Positions 52,386 through 60,647 of a stretch of 64,000 nucleotides of DNA are shown piece after piece. The stretch lies in the NCBI RefSeq assembly GCF_904063065.1, contig NZ_CAJFCL010000007.1, positions 248,001 through 312,000 of the forward strand, read 5' to 3'. This DNA comes from Pseudomonas paraversuta (GTDB lineage: Bacteria > Pseudomonadota > Gammaproteobacteria > Pseudomonadales > Pseudomonadaceae). The position numbers and the translations under genes are program-made. Position 1 is the stretch's first letter. The number at the start of each line of letters is the position of its first letter. Below the pieces are notes generated by a model. It searched no databases and was not told where the DNA came from. It saw only the letters and a program-made list of their open reading frames with translations.

Positions 52386-52399
52386 ACTAAACGGTTAGT
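52386..52399. promoter_or_regulatory. Second inverted repeat in the quiC/MFS divergent promoter
   Basis: ACTAA-ACGG-TTAGT is perfect over 5-bp arms and is of the size bound by TetR-type repressors. It lies about 120 bases before the MFS start. Confidence 0.4.
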
Positions 52400-52521
52400 T
52401 TTGCGGGCGATTATCGAACACTATGGCCTATCTCGAATTGACGACTTTTTGTCCAGTCGCCACCATCAATCTGCTGCTCCAGCTTCACCACATAACAATT
52501 CCAAGAAACGGATAAACAACC

Positions 52522-53850
52522 ATGGTCCCTTCTCAGACTGCACGTACCAAGCCTGCCCAAGGTCCACACGCGGGTATCGGCGACAAGATCCGCGGCACCA
52601 TGGCGATCGGCAAGACCCGCTGGGGCATGCTCGCGCTGGTGTTTTTCGCCACCACCCTGAACTTCATCGACCGCGCCGCCCTGGGTGTGATGCAACCGAT
52701 TCTGGCCAAAGAAATGAGCTGGACGGCGATGGACTACGCCAACATCAACTTCTGGTTTCAGGTGGGCTACGCCATCGGCTTCGTCCTGCAAGGCCGGCTG
52801 ATTGACCGGGTGGGCGTAAAGCGGGTGTTCTTCTGCGCGGTACTGCTCTGGAGCCTGGCCACTGGCGCCCATGGCCTGGCCACCTCGGCTGCCGGCTTCA
52901 TGATCTGCCGCTTTATTCTCGGCTTGACCGAAGCGGCCAACTATCCGGCCTGCGTCAAGACCACGCGCCTGTGGTTTCCGGCCAGCGAGCGGGCGGTGGC
53001 CAGCGGCATTTTCAATGCCGGGACCAACGTCGGCGCCATGTTCACCCCGATGATGCTGCCACTGGTATTGCATGTATGGGGCTGGCAAGCGGCCTTTTTG
53101 TGCATGGCCGCACTGGGTGGCATCTGGCTGATCTTCTGGGGGTTGAAGTACTACAACCCTGAAGATCATCCGACTGTGTCCAAAGAGGAACTGAACTACA
53201 TCCAGCAAGAAAAAGAGCCTGAACAGACCACCGTTTCTTTTGCCACCATCCTCAAGATGCGTGGCACCTGGGCATTCGCCCTGTCCTACGCCATGACGGC
53301 CCCAGTGTTCTGGTTCTACCTGTACTGGCTGCCGCCCTTCCTGAACCAGCAATACAATCTGGGGATCAGCGTCACGCAGATGGGTATCCCGCTGATCATC
53401 ATTTACATCACTGCTGACTTCGGCAGCGTCGGTGGCGGGATTCTGTCTTCGGTGCTGATCAAGCGCGGCATGGCGGCGGTCAAGGCGCGCCTGGTGTCGA
53501 TGCTGTTATGTGCGATCGCCATCATTGGCGTGGTGATGGCCGCAGGCTCCAGCCAGCTGTGGGTGGCTGTCGGCGCGATTGCCCTGGCACTCGGCGCACA
53601 CCAGGCCTGGACGGCCAACGTGTGGAGCATGGTGATGGACTACACGCCGAAACACATGATGGGCACAGTGTTCGGCTTTGGCGGGATGTGTGCCGCCATC
53701 GGCGGCATGTTCATGACCCAGTTCGTCGGCTATGTACTGACCGTCACCAACAACAATTACACATTGTTGTTCACTATGATTCCGGCGATGTACTTCATTG
53801 CGTTAGTGTGGATGTACTTCATGGCTCCGCGAAAAATCCCACAAGTATAA
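52522..53850 (+). CDS. MFS carrier for an aromatic or hydroaromatic acid (ACS family)
   Basis: A 442-residue anion:proton symporter with 12 helices. The family motifs FFATTLNFIDRAALGV (TM1), GRLIDRVGVKRVFF (loop 2-3) and GLTEAANYPACVKTTRLWFP (TM4-5) are clear. It is divergent from quiC, so its substrate may be shikimate, quinate or a relative. It is followed 45 bases later by a DMT permease on the same strand. Confidence 0.88.
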   Translation: MVPSQTARTKPAQGPHAGIGDKIRGTMAIGKTRWGMLALVFFATTLNFIDRAALGVMQPILAKEMSWTAMDYANINFWFQVGYAIGFVLQGRLIDRVGVKRVFFCAVLLWSLATGAHGLATSAAGFMICRFILGLTEAANYPACVKTTRLWFPASERAVASGIFNAGTNVGAMFTPMMLPLVLHVWGWQAAFLCMAALGGIWLIFWGLKYYNPEDHPTVSKEELNYIQQEKEPEQTTVSFATILKMRGTWAFALSYAMTAPVFWFYLYWLPPFLNQQYNLGISVTQMGIPLIIIYITADFGSVGGGILSSVLIKRGMAAVKARLVSMLLCAIAIIGVVMAAGSSQLWVAVGAIALALGAHQAWTANVWSMVMDYTPKHMMGTVFGFGGMCAAIGGMFMTQFVGYVLTVTNNNYTLLFTMIPAMYFIALVWMYFMAPRKIPQV

Positions 53851-53895
53851 AAAGCGGGCCAGACCTCCACACCCAGCACCACCTTGAGGTATTCG

Positions 53896-54780
53896 ATGAC
53901 AATGCCCACCCCCCTTTCAGGGGTTAACCAGCCTTTGAAAGGCATCTTGCTGATCGTGGCGGCCACGGCCCTGTTCTCCAGTCACGATGCACTGTCCAAA
54001 TACCTCAGTGGCTTTTACCCGGTAGTGATGGTGGTGTGGGCCCGTTATCTAGTGCACACCCTGCTGATGGCGGGGATTTTCCTGCCGCAGTCGGGGCTGC
54101 GGGTCTTACGCAGCAAGCGCCCTTCGCTTCAGGTTCTAAGGGCGATATGCCTGCTGGGTTCAGGGCTGTTTTTCACCTACGGCCTGCTGTATATCCCACT
54201 GGCCGAAAACACCGCGGTCAACTTTCTGGCGCCGCTGCTGGTGGCAGCATTGTCCGGGCCCCTGCTGGGGGAGAAAGTTTCACTCGGCCAATGGCTGGCC
54301 GTGGTTTGCGGATTTATCGGGGTGGTGATCATTATTCATCCAGGCGGTGAGCTGTTCACCCCTGCGGTGTTATTACCTATGGCGGCAGCGCTGTGCTTCA
54401 GCTGCTATCAGATTCTCACCCGCAAACTCAGCCTGTACGACAGCCCCACCACCAGTAATTTCTTTGCCGGGCTATTCAATGTGCTGGTGATGAGTGCGCT
54501 GGTGCCGTTCTTCTGGCATACCCCGACTCTGGCCCACGGCCTGCAAATGCTTGCCCTGGGCGCATTCGGCATGACCGCGCACTTGCTGTTGACCCAGTCT
54601 TTTCGCGTCGCCGCCCCGGCACTGCTGGCGCCATTCAGCTATTGCCAGATCGTGTTTTCCGGAATATTGGGCTGGTTGCTTTTTGATCACACGCCAGACT
54701 TCACCACCCGTATCGGCATCGCTATTATCTGCATCAGCGGTCTGGCAGCTGCCTTGCAGCAACGTCGCACACGGGCCTGA
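53896..54780 (+). CDS. EamA/DMT-superfamily permease
   Basis: A 294-residue membrane protein with ten predicted helices and two EamA repeats (ILLIVAATALFSSHDALSKY in the first, MAAALCFSCYQILTRKL in the second). GAGG six bases before the ATG at 53896 sets the start; another ATG at 53902 is possible. It is probably in one transcript with the upstream MFS gene. Substrate and direction are unknown. Confidence 0.8.
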   Translation: MTMPTPLSGVNQPLKGILLIVAATALFSSHDALSKYLSGFYPVVMVVWARYLVHTLLMAGIFLPQSGLRVLRSKRPSLQVLRAICLLGSGLFFTYGLLYIPLAENTAVNFLAPLLVAALSGPLLGEKVSLGQWLAVVCGFIGVVIIIHPGGELFTPAVLLPMAAALCFSCYQILTRKLSLYDSPTTSNFFAGLFNVLVMSALVPFFWHTPTLAHGLQMLALGAFGMTAHLLLTQSFRVAAPALLAPFSYCQIVFSGILGWLLFDHTPDFTTRIGIAIICISGLAAALQQRRTRA

Positions 54781-54789
54781 ACACTATTG

Positions 54790-54823
54790 TGCAGGAGCGG
54801 GCTTTCAAGAGCTCGCTCCTGCA
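54790..54823. repeat. Compact REP hairpin between the DMT gene and pcaG
   Basis: TGCAGGAGCG...CGCTCCTGCA forms a hairpin of about 14 bp at the junction of converging genes. It may double as a bidirectional terminator. Confidence 0.7.
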
Positions 54824-54846
54824 GGGAGTGTGTTGTTTACCGGGCC

Positions 54847-55452
54847 TTAGAAGTCGAAAAACACCGTTTCGTTTGGCCCCTGCAAGTAGATATCAAACCG
54901 GTAGGCCGGTTTGCCGTCCACTTCGCAGCGCCGGGCGATCAGGGTTTCGCGACGTTGCGGTTGCTCAATCAGGTTGAGCACCGGGCATTTGCCATTGGCT
55001 TCAGGCTCATCGCTGAAGTACAGGCGGGTTTGCAGGTGGATGTTGATGCCCCGGGCAAACAACGACACGTTGATGTGCGGCGCCATGGGCACGCCGGCTG
55101 CGTTGTTCACCACCCCCGGCTTGATGGTGTTCAGCGTCCACTCACCGGCATCAAAGGTGGTGGCGGTACGGCCGAAACTGTTGAAGGCCTTTTCCGAGTC
55201 AAAGTCTTCGTCGTAGACCCCTTCATGGTTGGCTTGCCACAGCTCCAGAAAGGAGTCGCGCACCAGGTGGCCATTGCCATCGTGCACGTTGCCCAGCAGC
55301 AAGATGTGCTCGCCCGGGGCGCCGGGCTTGGCCATTTCGCTCCAGATTTCCACGGGCCGTGCCGGGTTGCCGGCCGCGGCCAGTGCCAGACCGATATGCA
55401 CATAAGGGCCAGCCGTTTGCGATGGGGTTTCCTGCAGCAGTTCGATAGGCAT
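54847..55452 (-). CDS. pcaG: Protocatechuate 3,4-dioxygenase alpha subunit
   Basis: Non-catalytic alpha chain of the intradiol ring-cleaving enzyme. It has 201 residues and begins PIELLQETPSQTAGPYVHIG. The internal pattern GHLVRDSFLELWQANHEGVY parallels the beta chain, but the iron ligands are not conserved. The ATG at 55452 is chosen over a 38-codon upstream extension that would overlap pcaH. It lies 10 bases after the pcaH stop. Confidence 0.96.
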   Translation of the reverse strand: MPIELLQETPSQTAGPYVHIGLALAAAGNPARPVEIWSEMAKPGAPGEHILLLGNVHDGNGHLVRDSFLELWQANHEGVYDEDFDSEKAFNSFGRTATTFDAGEWTLNTIKPGVVNNAAGVPMAPHINVSLFARGINIHLQTRLYFSDEPEANGKCPVLNLIEQPQRRETLIARRCEVDGKPAYRFDIYLQGPNETVFFDF

Positions 55453-55462
55453 GACGGGCTCC

Positions 55463-56182
55463 TCAGCAGTTTTCGAAGTGAGTCTTGCGCTGACCGCGCA
55501 GCACGATATCAAAGCGATACGCCAGGCAATCCATTGGATTGGCCGCGCCCATGTCCAGCCGCGCAATCAGGCTTTGCACGGCGTCAGGATTGGCAATCGA
55601 CTTGACGATCGGGCACATAGGGATCAACGGATCACCCTCGAAATACAGCTGGGTAATCAGGCGCGTCGCTATGGAAGGGCCACTGATGGAAACGTGGATA
55701 TGCGCCGGACGCCAGTCATTGGGGCCGTTACGCCAAGGATAGGGCCCCGGTTTTACGGTGCGGAAGCTGTAGTAGCCCTGACTGTCGGTGAGGGTACGAC
55801 CCACGCCACCAAAATTGGGGTCAAGGGGTGCCAGGTAACGGTCATTCTTGTGGCGATAACGGCCACCGGCGTTGGCTTGCCAGAGCTCGACCAGGGTGTG
55901 GGGAATCGGCTTGCCATACTGGTCGCATACCCGACCCGCCAGCAGAATCCGCTCGCCCACCGGCAAACCGCCGTTGTTGAAGTTCAACAGCAGGTCGTTG
56001 TCGAACTTGCCCAGTTGCAGGTGGGAAAAGTCAGGGCCACTGGTTTCACTGACCGATTGCGGGATGCTCACCAGCGCCTGCCGCGGCGAACGGGCAATGG
56101 AGGTTTTGTAATCGGGGGTCAGGGCTTTGGGGTGCCAGTTGCGGTCACGGATGACAAAACGCCGGCTGTCTGCATCAGACAT
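55463..56182 (-). CDS. pcaH: Protocatechuate 3,4-dioxygenase beta subunit
   Basis: Fe(III) chain that opens protocatechuate to 3-carboxymuconate. It has 239 residues. The iron ligands are visible in [11 protein letters not shown] (Tyr), [14 protein letters not shown] (Tyr) and RPAHIHVS (two His). CAGGAG precedes the ATG. pcaG follows immediately. The upstream spacer carries a perfect PcaQ-type operator. Confidence 0.97.
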   Translation of the reverse strand: MSDADSRRFVIRDRNWHPKALTPDYKTSIARSPRQALVSIPQSVSETSGPDFSHLQLGKFDNDLLLNFNNGGLPVGERILLAGRVCDQYGKPIPHTLVELWQANAGGRYRHKNDRYLAPLDPNFGGVGRTLTDSQGYYSFRTVKPGPYPWRNGPNDWRPAHIHVSISGPSIATRLITQLYFEGDPLIPMCPIVKSIANPDAVQSLIARLDMGAANPMDCLAYRFDIVLRGQRKTHFENC

Positions 56183-56314
56183 GTCGATCTCCTGTTGTTT
56201 TTATAAAGGCCAGGCCCCTCCCTCGCTCCGACAAAAGCCAGGGCGGGGGGCAGGCATATAGTGGTCATTTTCAAACAACAGGCAGGCAAGGACTACTGAA
56301 AAGCCAGACTCAAC

Positions 56315-56334
56315 CCATAACCATACGGTTATGG
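56315..56334 (-). promoter_or_regulatory. PcaQ operator ahead of pcaHG
   Basis: Perfect inverted repeat CCATAACC-ATAC-GGTTATGG. It contains ATAACC-N4-GGTTA, the PcaQ-binding pattern described in rhizobia. It lies about 130 bases before pcaH and overlaps the last codon and stop of pcaQ. Confidence 0.75.
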
Positions 56335-57258
56335 ATAAATACCCTCGCAGTAGGCCTGCCCCAGCTCCCGCAGCACCTCGACACAGCCCTGTGCCGCCAC
56401 CGACATTGGTACATGGGCGTTGCTGCAAATACCGATCGAGCCCCCGGGTTCGCGCTGGCCGAGGTCGACTTCTTGCAGTTCACCACTCGCCAGATCCAGG
56501 CGCACAGCGTCCAGCGGCGCTATCCAGACCGCATCGTTGTGCAGCACATAACGCCGGCTCAGGGTAATCGACAGGGTCTCCAGACGCTGACGGGACTGGC
56601 TGATACCGCACTGTACGAACAGGCTGTCGGCAAAGGCGCGGATGGTGGTATTGGCCAGCGGCAGTACCAGCGGATAGTGTTCCAGCCGACTGCGATCCAG
56701 CGGCAATTGCGTAAGCGGATGGCCGGCGCGCACCACCAGGGTCATGGATTCGCTGTAAAGGTGTTCGAAATTCATCCCCTGAATTTCCGGACTATCTGTC
56801 ATCCGCCCCACCACCAGATCGACATCTCCCACCCGCAGTTGCGATAACAGGTAGGCACTCGGCCCCGTCACCACACTCACCACCAGCGACGAGTGCCGCG
56901 CATGCAGGCGGCTCACCAGTTCGGGTATCAGCAGGCTTTCAACGGTCGACAACACGCCAAGGCGTACCGTCCCGCCCGCATATTCGCCCCCGCGCAAGGC
57001 ATTCACCCCTTCGCGCAGGGCCTGCACCGAGGGCGTCGCATAGCGCAGGAAGGCCACACCGGCTTCGGTCAGGCTGACCCCGGTTTTGCTGCGCACAAAC
57101 AAGCTGACCGTCAGTAGCTGTTCCAGCTCCTTGAGGGTTTTTGACATGGCCGGCTGACTCACCGCCAGCACATCCGCCGCCCGCGCCAGACTGCCCTGAC
57201 GTGCCATCTCCAGAAAGCACACCAGGTGCCGGTATTTGATGCGGGTATCAATGTTCAC
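56329..57258 (-). CDS. pcaQ: LysR-type activator PcaQ
   Basis: Regulator of the protocatechuate genes. It has 309 residues from the GTG at 57258. The N-terminal helix-turn-helix is in LARAADVLAVSQPAMSKTL (about residues 24-42). The C-terminal substrate-binding fold (about 95-300) includes VRLGVLSTVESLLIPEL. A TTG 13 codons upstream gives 322 residues and cannot be excluded. It lies upstream of pcaHG on the same strand, unlike the divergent layout usual for LysR regulators. The same order occurs in P. aeruginosa. Confidence 0.88.
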   Translation of the reverse strand: MNIDTRIKYRHLVCFLEMARQGSLARAADVLAVSQPAMSKTLKELEQLLTVSLFVRSKTGVSLTEAGVAFLRYATPSVQALREGVNALRGGEYAGGTVRLGVLSTVESLLIPELVSRLHARHSSLVVSVVTGPSAYLLSQLRVGDVDLVVGRMTDSPEIQGMNFEHLYSESMTLVVRAGHPLTQLPLDRSRLEHYPLVLPLANTTIRAFADSLFVQCGISQSRQRLETLSITLSRRYVLHNDAVWIAPLDAVRLDLASGELQEVDLGQREPGGSIGICSNAHVPMSVAAQGCVEVLRELGQAYCEGIYP

Positions 57259-57511
57259 AGGGCTGACAACTCCGGGGCGAGGACAGGCGGTATTCAACCA
57301 CTTCAGCGCGGGGCCCGGAACTCTATTCAGGCACTGGCGGTCTTTTTGCCGGGCCGGGCTAATCTGTCACCCGTGCCGACACCTGCTTTTACCTTGCCTG
57401 GCGCGGTAACTGCCATACTCCTTGCGCTCTTGAAAGGCGTCTGACAACCGGTCTGGCGAAGCCCCGGCTCAGCAACAACACTATCAACAGGATTTATCAG
57501 AGGATTGCCCC

Positions 57512-58402
57512 ATGCTTTGGAAAAAAGGCCGACGCAGCGACAACGTGGAAGACGTGCGCGATCAAAGCACCGGGGGCGGCGGGATGCGCATTGGCGGCGG
57601 CAAAGGCCTGAGCCTGATGGCGGTGGTGGTGATTGTCGGGTTCGGCTTGTTGACCGGCCAGGACCCGATGCAAATCCTTGGGCAACTCAGTGGCCAGCTC
57701 AGCGAGCAATCCTCGCCCCAGGTCACCCAGCAAGCCGGGCATGCGCCGCCGGCCAATGATCAACAGGCCGACTTCGTGCGCGCGGTGCTGGGCGATACCG
57801 AGGACACCTGGCGTCAGATTTTTCAACAGGCCGGTCGTACCTATAAAGACCCGACCCTCGTGCTGTTTCGCGGCCAGGTGAATTCAGCCTGCGGTTTTGC
57901 TTCGGCAGCCACCGGGCCGTTTTACTGCCCGGCGGACCAAAAGGTTTACCTGGACATGAGTTTCTTCCAGGAAATGTCCCAGCGCTTCAAGGCCGGTGGC
58001 GACTTCGCCCAGGCCTATGTGATCGCCCACGAGGTAGGCCATCACGTGCAGACCCTGCTGGGTATCTCGTCAAAAATGCAAATGGTCCGTCAACAAGGCC
58101 AGCGCATGGAGGGTGCAGGTGGATTGCTGGTGCGCCAGGAACTGCAAGCCGACTGCCTGGCGGGGGTTTGGGCCAACCATGCGCAAAAGCGCCTGAACTG
58201 GCTGGAGCCGGGGGATGTCGAGCAAGCCCTGAACGCCGCCAATGCCATCGGCGACGATCGCCTGCAGCAACAAAGCCAGGGCCGTGTAGTGCCGGACTCC
58301 TTTACCCACGGCACGTCGGCGCAACGGGTGAAGTGGTTCAAGACCGGTTTCGCCCAAGGTGATATCAACCAGTGCGACACCTTTTCGGCAGCAAGGCTGT
58401 AA
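57512..58402 (+). CDS. YpfJ-family neutral zinc metallopeptidase
   Basis: A 296-residue membrane-anchored protein. The single N-terminal helix is LSLMAVVVIVGFGLLTG (about residues 33-50), followed by a Q/S-rich linker. The zinc motif YVIAHEVGHHVQTLLG (around residue 173) has HExxH. CPADQKVYLDMSFF is a family signature. AGAGGA precedes the ATG. Its stop codon abuts the start of the next gene (TAAATG), so the two are probably one operon. Its substrate is unknown. Confidence 0.88.
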   Translation: MLWKKGRRSDNVEDVRDQSTGGGGMRIGGGKGLSLMAVVVIVGFGLLTGQDPMQILGQLSGQLSEQSSPQVTQQAGHAPPANDQQADFVRAVLGDTEDTWRQIFQQAGRTYKDPTLVLFRGQVNSACGFASAATGPFYCPADQKVYLDMSFFQEMSQRFKAGGDFAQAYVIAHEVGHHVQTLLGISSKMQMVRQQGQRMEGAGGLLVRQELQADCLAGVWANHAQKRLNWLEPGDVEQALNAANAIGDDRLQQQSQGRVVPDSFTHGTSAQRVKWFKTGFAQGDINQCDTFSAARL

Positions 58403-59404
58403 ATGGGCTCGCGCCTGATGGTTTCGATGCTCGGGCTGCTGCTGGTCTGCACGGCGGCACGGGCTGCAGAACAGGGGGTCAGGGAACTGAGCCCCGAGCA
58501 TCTGCAAATCGGCACCGCACAACTGGCGCTGGGCTTGAGCCAGGACTGGCAACAGCCGCTCCCCCAGGTGCAGCGGGCCCTGATTGTGATCCATGGCCGT
58601 TTGCGCAATGCCCAGACCTACCTGCACAGCGTTGAACAGGCGGCGACCCGGGCCGGACAGTTATCCACAACCCTGATCATCGCCCCGCAGTTTTTGAATG
58701 AAAGCGACACTGCCCGCCATAGCCTGCCCGCCGATATATTGCGCTGGCACGCCAATGACTGGATGGCCGGCGCACCCGCCACAAGTCCTGCGCCCCTCAG
58801 TTCTTATGCGGCGCTGGATCAGATCCTGGAGCGTCTTGCTGATGGTAAACGCTATCCGGCCCTGCGCGAGATAGTGGTCGCCGGACACTCGGGAGGCGCG
58901 CAAGTGGTGCAGCGCTACGCACTGACAACCCGTGCTGGCAAAGCGTTGCAGGAGCACGGGATCAAGCTGCGCTATGTGATTGCCAACCCTTCGTCCTACG
59001 CCTATTTCAATGCGCAGCGACCGATCCCCACCTTCGATCCGGCCAGTTGCCCGGGTTTCAATAGCTGGAAATACGGGCTCCAGCACCTGCCAGCCTACGC
59101 CCGGAGAGAAAGCCCCGAGCAACTGGAACAGGCCTATGTCGGACGTGAGATTACCTACTTGCTCGGAGCCAAAGACATCGACCCCAACCACCCGGCCCTC
59201 GACAAGGGTTGCGAGGCCGAGGCCCAGGGCGCGTTCAGGCTGGTGCGGGGCAAGAATTACTTCGAGTATCTGACCCAGCGCCATCCGCAGGGGCTCAATC
59301 AGCGACTGATAGAAGTGCCCGGGGTCGGGCACAACGGCGACCGGATGTTCACCTCCCCCGATGGGCAGAAGGTGTTGTTCGGCGAGCAATCTTCCTCCCC
59401 ATAA
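58403..59404 (+). CDS. Exported alpha/beta-hydrolase-fold protein
   Basis: A 333-residue protein with a signal peptide (to ARA). ALIVIHGRLRNAQTYL gives the oxyanion-hole histidine-glycine, VVAGHSGGAQVVQRYAL the nucleophile elbow with serine (around residue 160), and VPGVGHNGDRMF a candidate catalytic histidine (around residue 310). This pattern suggests an active periplasmic or secreted hydrolase of unknown substrate. It starts directly on the stop of the metallopeptidase gene. Confidence 0.75.
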   Translation: MGSRLMVSMLGLLLVCTAARAAEQGVRELSPEHLQIGTAQLALGLSQDWQQPLPQVQRALIVIHGRLRNAQTYLHSVEQAATRAGQLSTTLIIAPQFLNESDTARHSLPADILRWHANDWMAGAPATSPAPLSSYAALDQILERLADGKRYPALREIVVAGHSGGAQVVQRYALTTRAGKALQEHGIKLRYVIANPSSYAYFNAQRPIPTFDPASCPGFNSWKYGLQHLPAYARRESPEQLEQAYVGREITYLLGAKDIDPNHPALDKGCEAEAQGAFRLVRGKNYFEYLTQRHPQGLNQRLIEVPGVGHNGDRMFTSPDGQKVLFGEQSSSP

Positions 59405-59411
59405 ACCTGTA

Positions 59412-60056
59412 ACCGCGAAGAGCTCGCGAGACAAGGGTTGCGCAGTGCAAACATGCGGCAGATCCCAGCCCTCACCCTCCAGACCGGAAAGCACCCCATG
59501 CAGATGGCTGCAATTGCACCTGTAGGAGCGAGCTTGTCTCGCGAGCTTTTCAAGCCGCAAAGAGCTCGCGAGCAAGCTCGCTCCTACAGGGGGGTGTGCA
59601 GTGCAAACATGCGGCAGATCCCAGCCCTCACCCTCCAGACCGGAAGGCACCCCATGCAGATGGCTGCAATTGCATCTGTAGGAGCGAGCTTGCTCGCGAG
59701 CTTTTCAAGCCGCAAAGAGCTCGCGAGCAAGCTCGCTCCTACAGGGGGGGGTTGTGCAGTGCAAACATGCGGCAGATCCCAGCCCTCACCCTCCAGACCG
59801 GAAAGCACCCCATGCAGATGGCTGCAATTGCATCTGTAGGAGCGAGCTTGTCTCGCGAGCTTTTCAACGCGGCCGCGAAGAGCTCGCGAGACAAGCTCGC
59901 TCCTACAGGGGTTGTGCAGTGCAAACATGCGGCAGATCCCAGCCCTCACCGTCCAGACCGGAAGGCACCCCATGCAGGAGGCTGCAATTGCATCTGTAGG
60001 AGCGAGCTTGCTCGCGAGCTTTTCAACGAGGCCGCGAAGAGCTCGCTTCTACAGGG
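59412..60056. repeat. Tandem array of four REPIN-containing units
   Basis: A half REP (59412-59444) is followed by units at 59445, 59601, 59759 and 59919, of 156, 158, 160 and 138 bases. Each unit is an almost identical spacer of about 75 bases (GTGCAAACATGCGGCAG...) plus an inverted pair of GTAGGAGCGAGCTTG REPs. Alternate units share variants: TTGTCTCG with GGAAAGC in units 1 and 3, TTGCTCG with GGAAGGC in units 2 and 4. The last unit has a shortened right arm. Open frames through the array are artefacts of the repetition. Confidence 0.95.
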
Positions 60057-60647
60057 TCAGGCGATAAGCTTGCGCAGTTCGAAACAGTCCCGCGCATGCC
60101 AGTCGGTCAGTTCCGGCCACGGATTTTCGGGCACGTTGACCAGTACTGTTTTACTGCCCGCCGCACGACCACAATCCAGGTCAAAACGATAATCCCCCAC
60201 CATCACCATCTGTGACGGATCCACCTCCCATGCCCGGGCCAGTTGCAACAGGCCGTCGGGGTCGGGTTTGTGCGCAGCATTGTCGCGACCCAGAACATCC
60301 TGCGGCGCAAAAAGCGGGGCCAGACCAATGGCCTCCAGGGTGATATGCGCCAGCTCCCGGGCATTGCGGGTCAGCACTCCCAGGCGACAACCGCGGGCCG
60401 CCAGCTCGCGCACCAACTCTACCGCCCCGGGTGCCGGGGTTGAGGCCAGTGCCAGTTCACGCTCGTGCTCCAGCAACCAGGCGTGCTTGGCTTGCGCCTC
60501 GTGGGCAGGCAAGCCGTTGAGGTGGGTCAAAATATCCACTTGCACAGGGATGTCCAGCGCCCGACGAATCGCGTCAAAGTCATGCACCGCGACGGTCAAA
60601 GTACCGTCCATATCAAAAACCCAGTGTTTTACTTCCTTGAGTGTCAT
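60057..60647 (-). CDS. HAD-superfamily phosphatase
   Basis: A 196-residue soluble hydrolase. Motif I VFDMDGTLT (around residue 10) has the nucleophile and acid-base aspartates. Motif II is LGVLTRN, motif III HKPDPDGLL and motif IV GDYRFDLDCG. It is similar to phosphoglycolate/pyrophosphatase-type HAD-IA enzymes with a small helical cap; the substrate is unknown. It starts 4 bases inside the tesB end (ATGA overlap). Its stop touches the REPIN array, which may form its 3' end. Confidence 0.88.
   Translation of the reverse strand: MTLKEVKHWVFDMDGTLTVAVHDFDAIRRALDIPVQVDILTHLNGLPAHEAQAKHAWLLEHERELALASTPAPGAVELVRELAARGCRLGVLTRNARELAHITLEAIGLAPLFAPQDVLGRDNAAHKPDPDGLLQLARAWEVDPSQMVMVGDYRFDLDCGRAAGSKTVLVNVPENPWPELTDWHARDCFELRKLIA

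Noticed and set aside
59412-60056. Possible CRISPR array
   Set aside because: The repeat units are about 158 bp with identical spacers and inverted REP arms. CRISPR arrays have short direct repeats with unique spacers, and no cas genes are present.
59438-60192. Open reading frames with repeated peptide blocks through the REPIN array
   Set aside because: They arise from the near-triplet-compatible repeat length. They have no ribosome-binding sites or similarity, and they run through REP palindromes and into the HAD gene in antisense.
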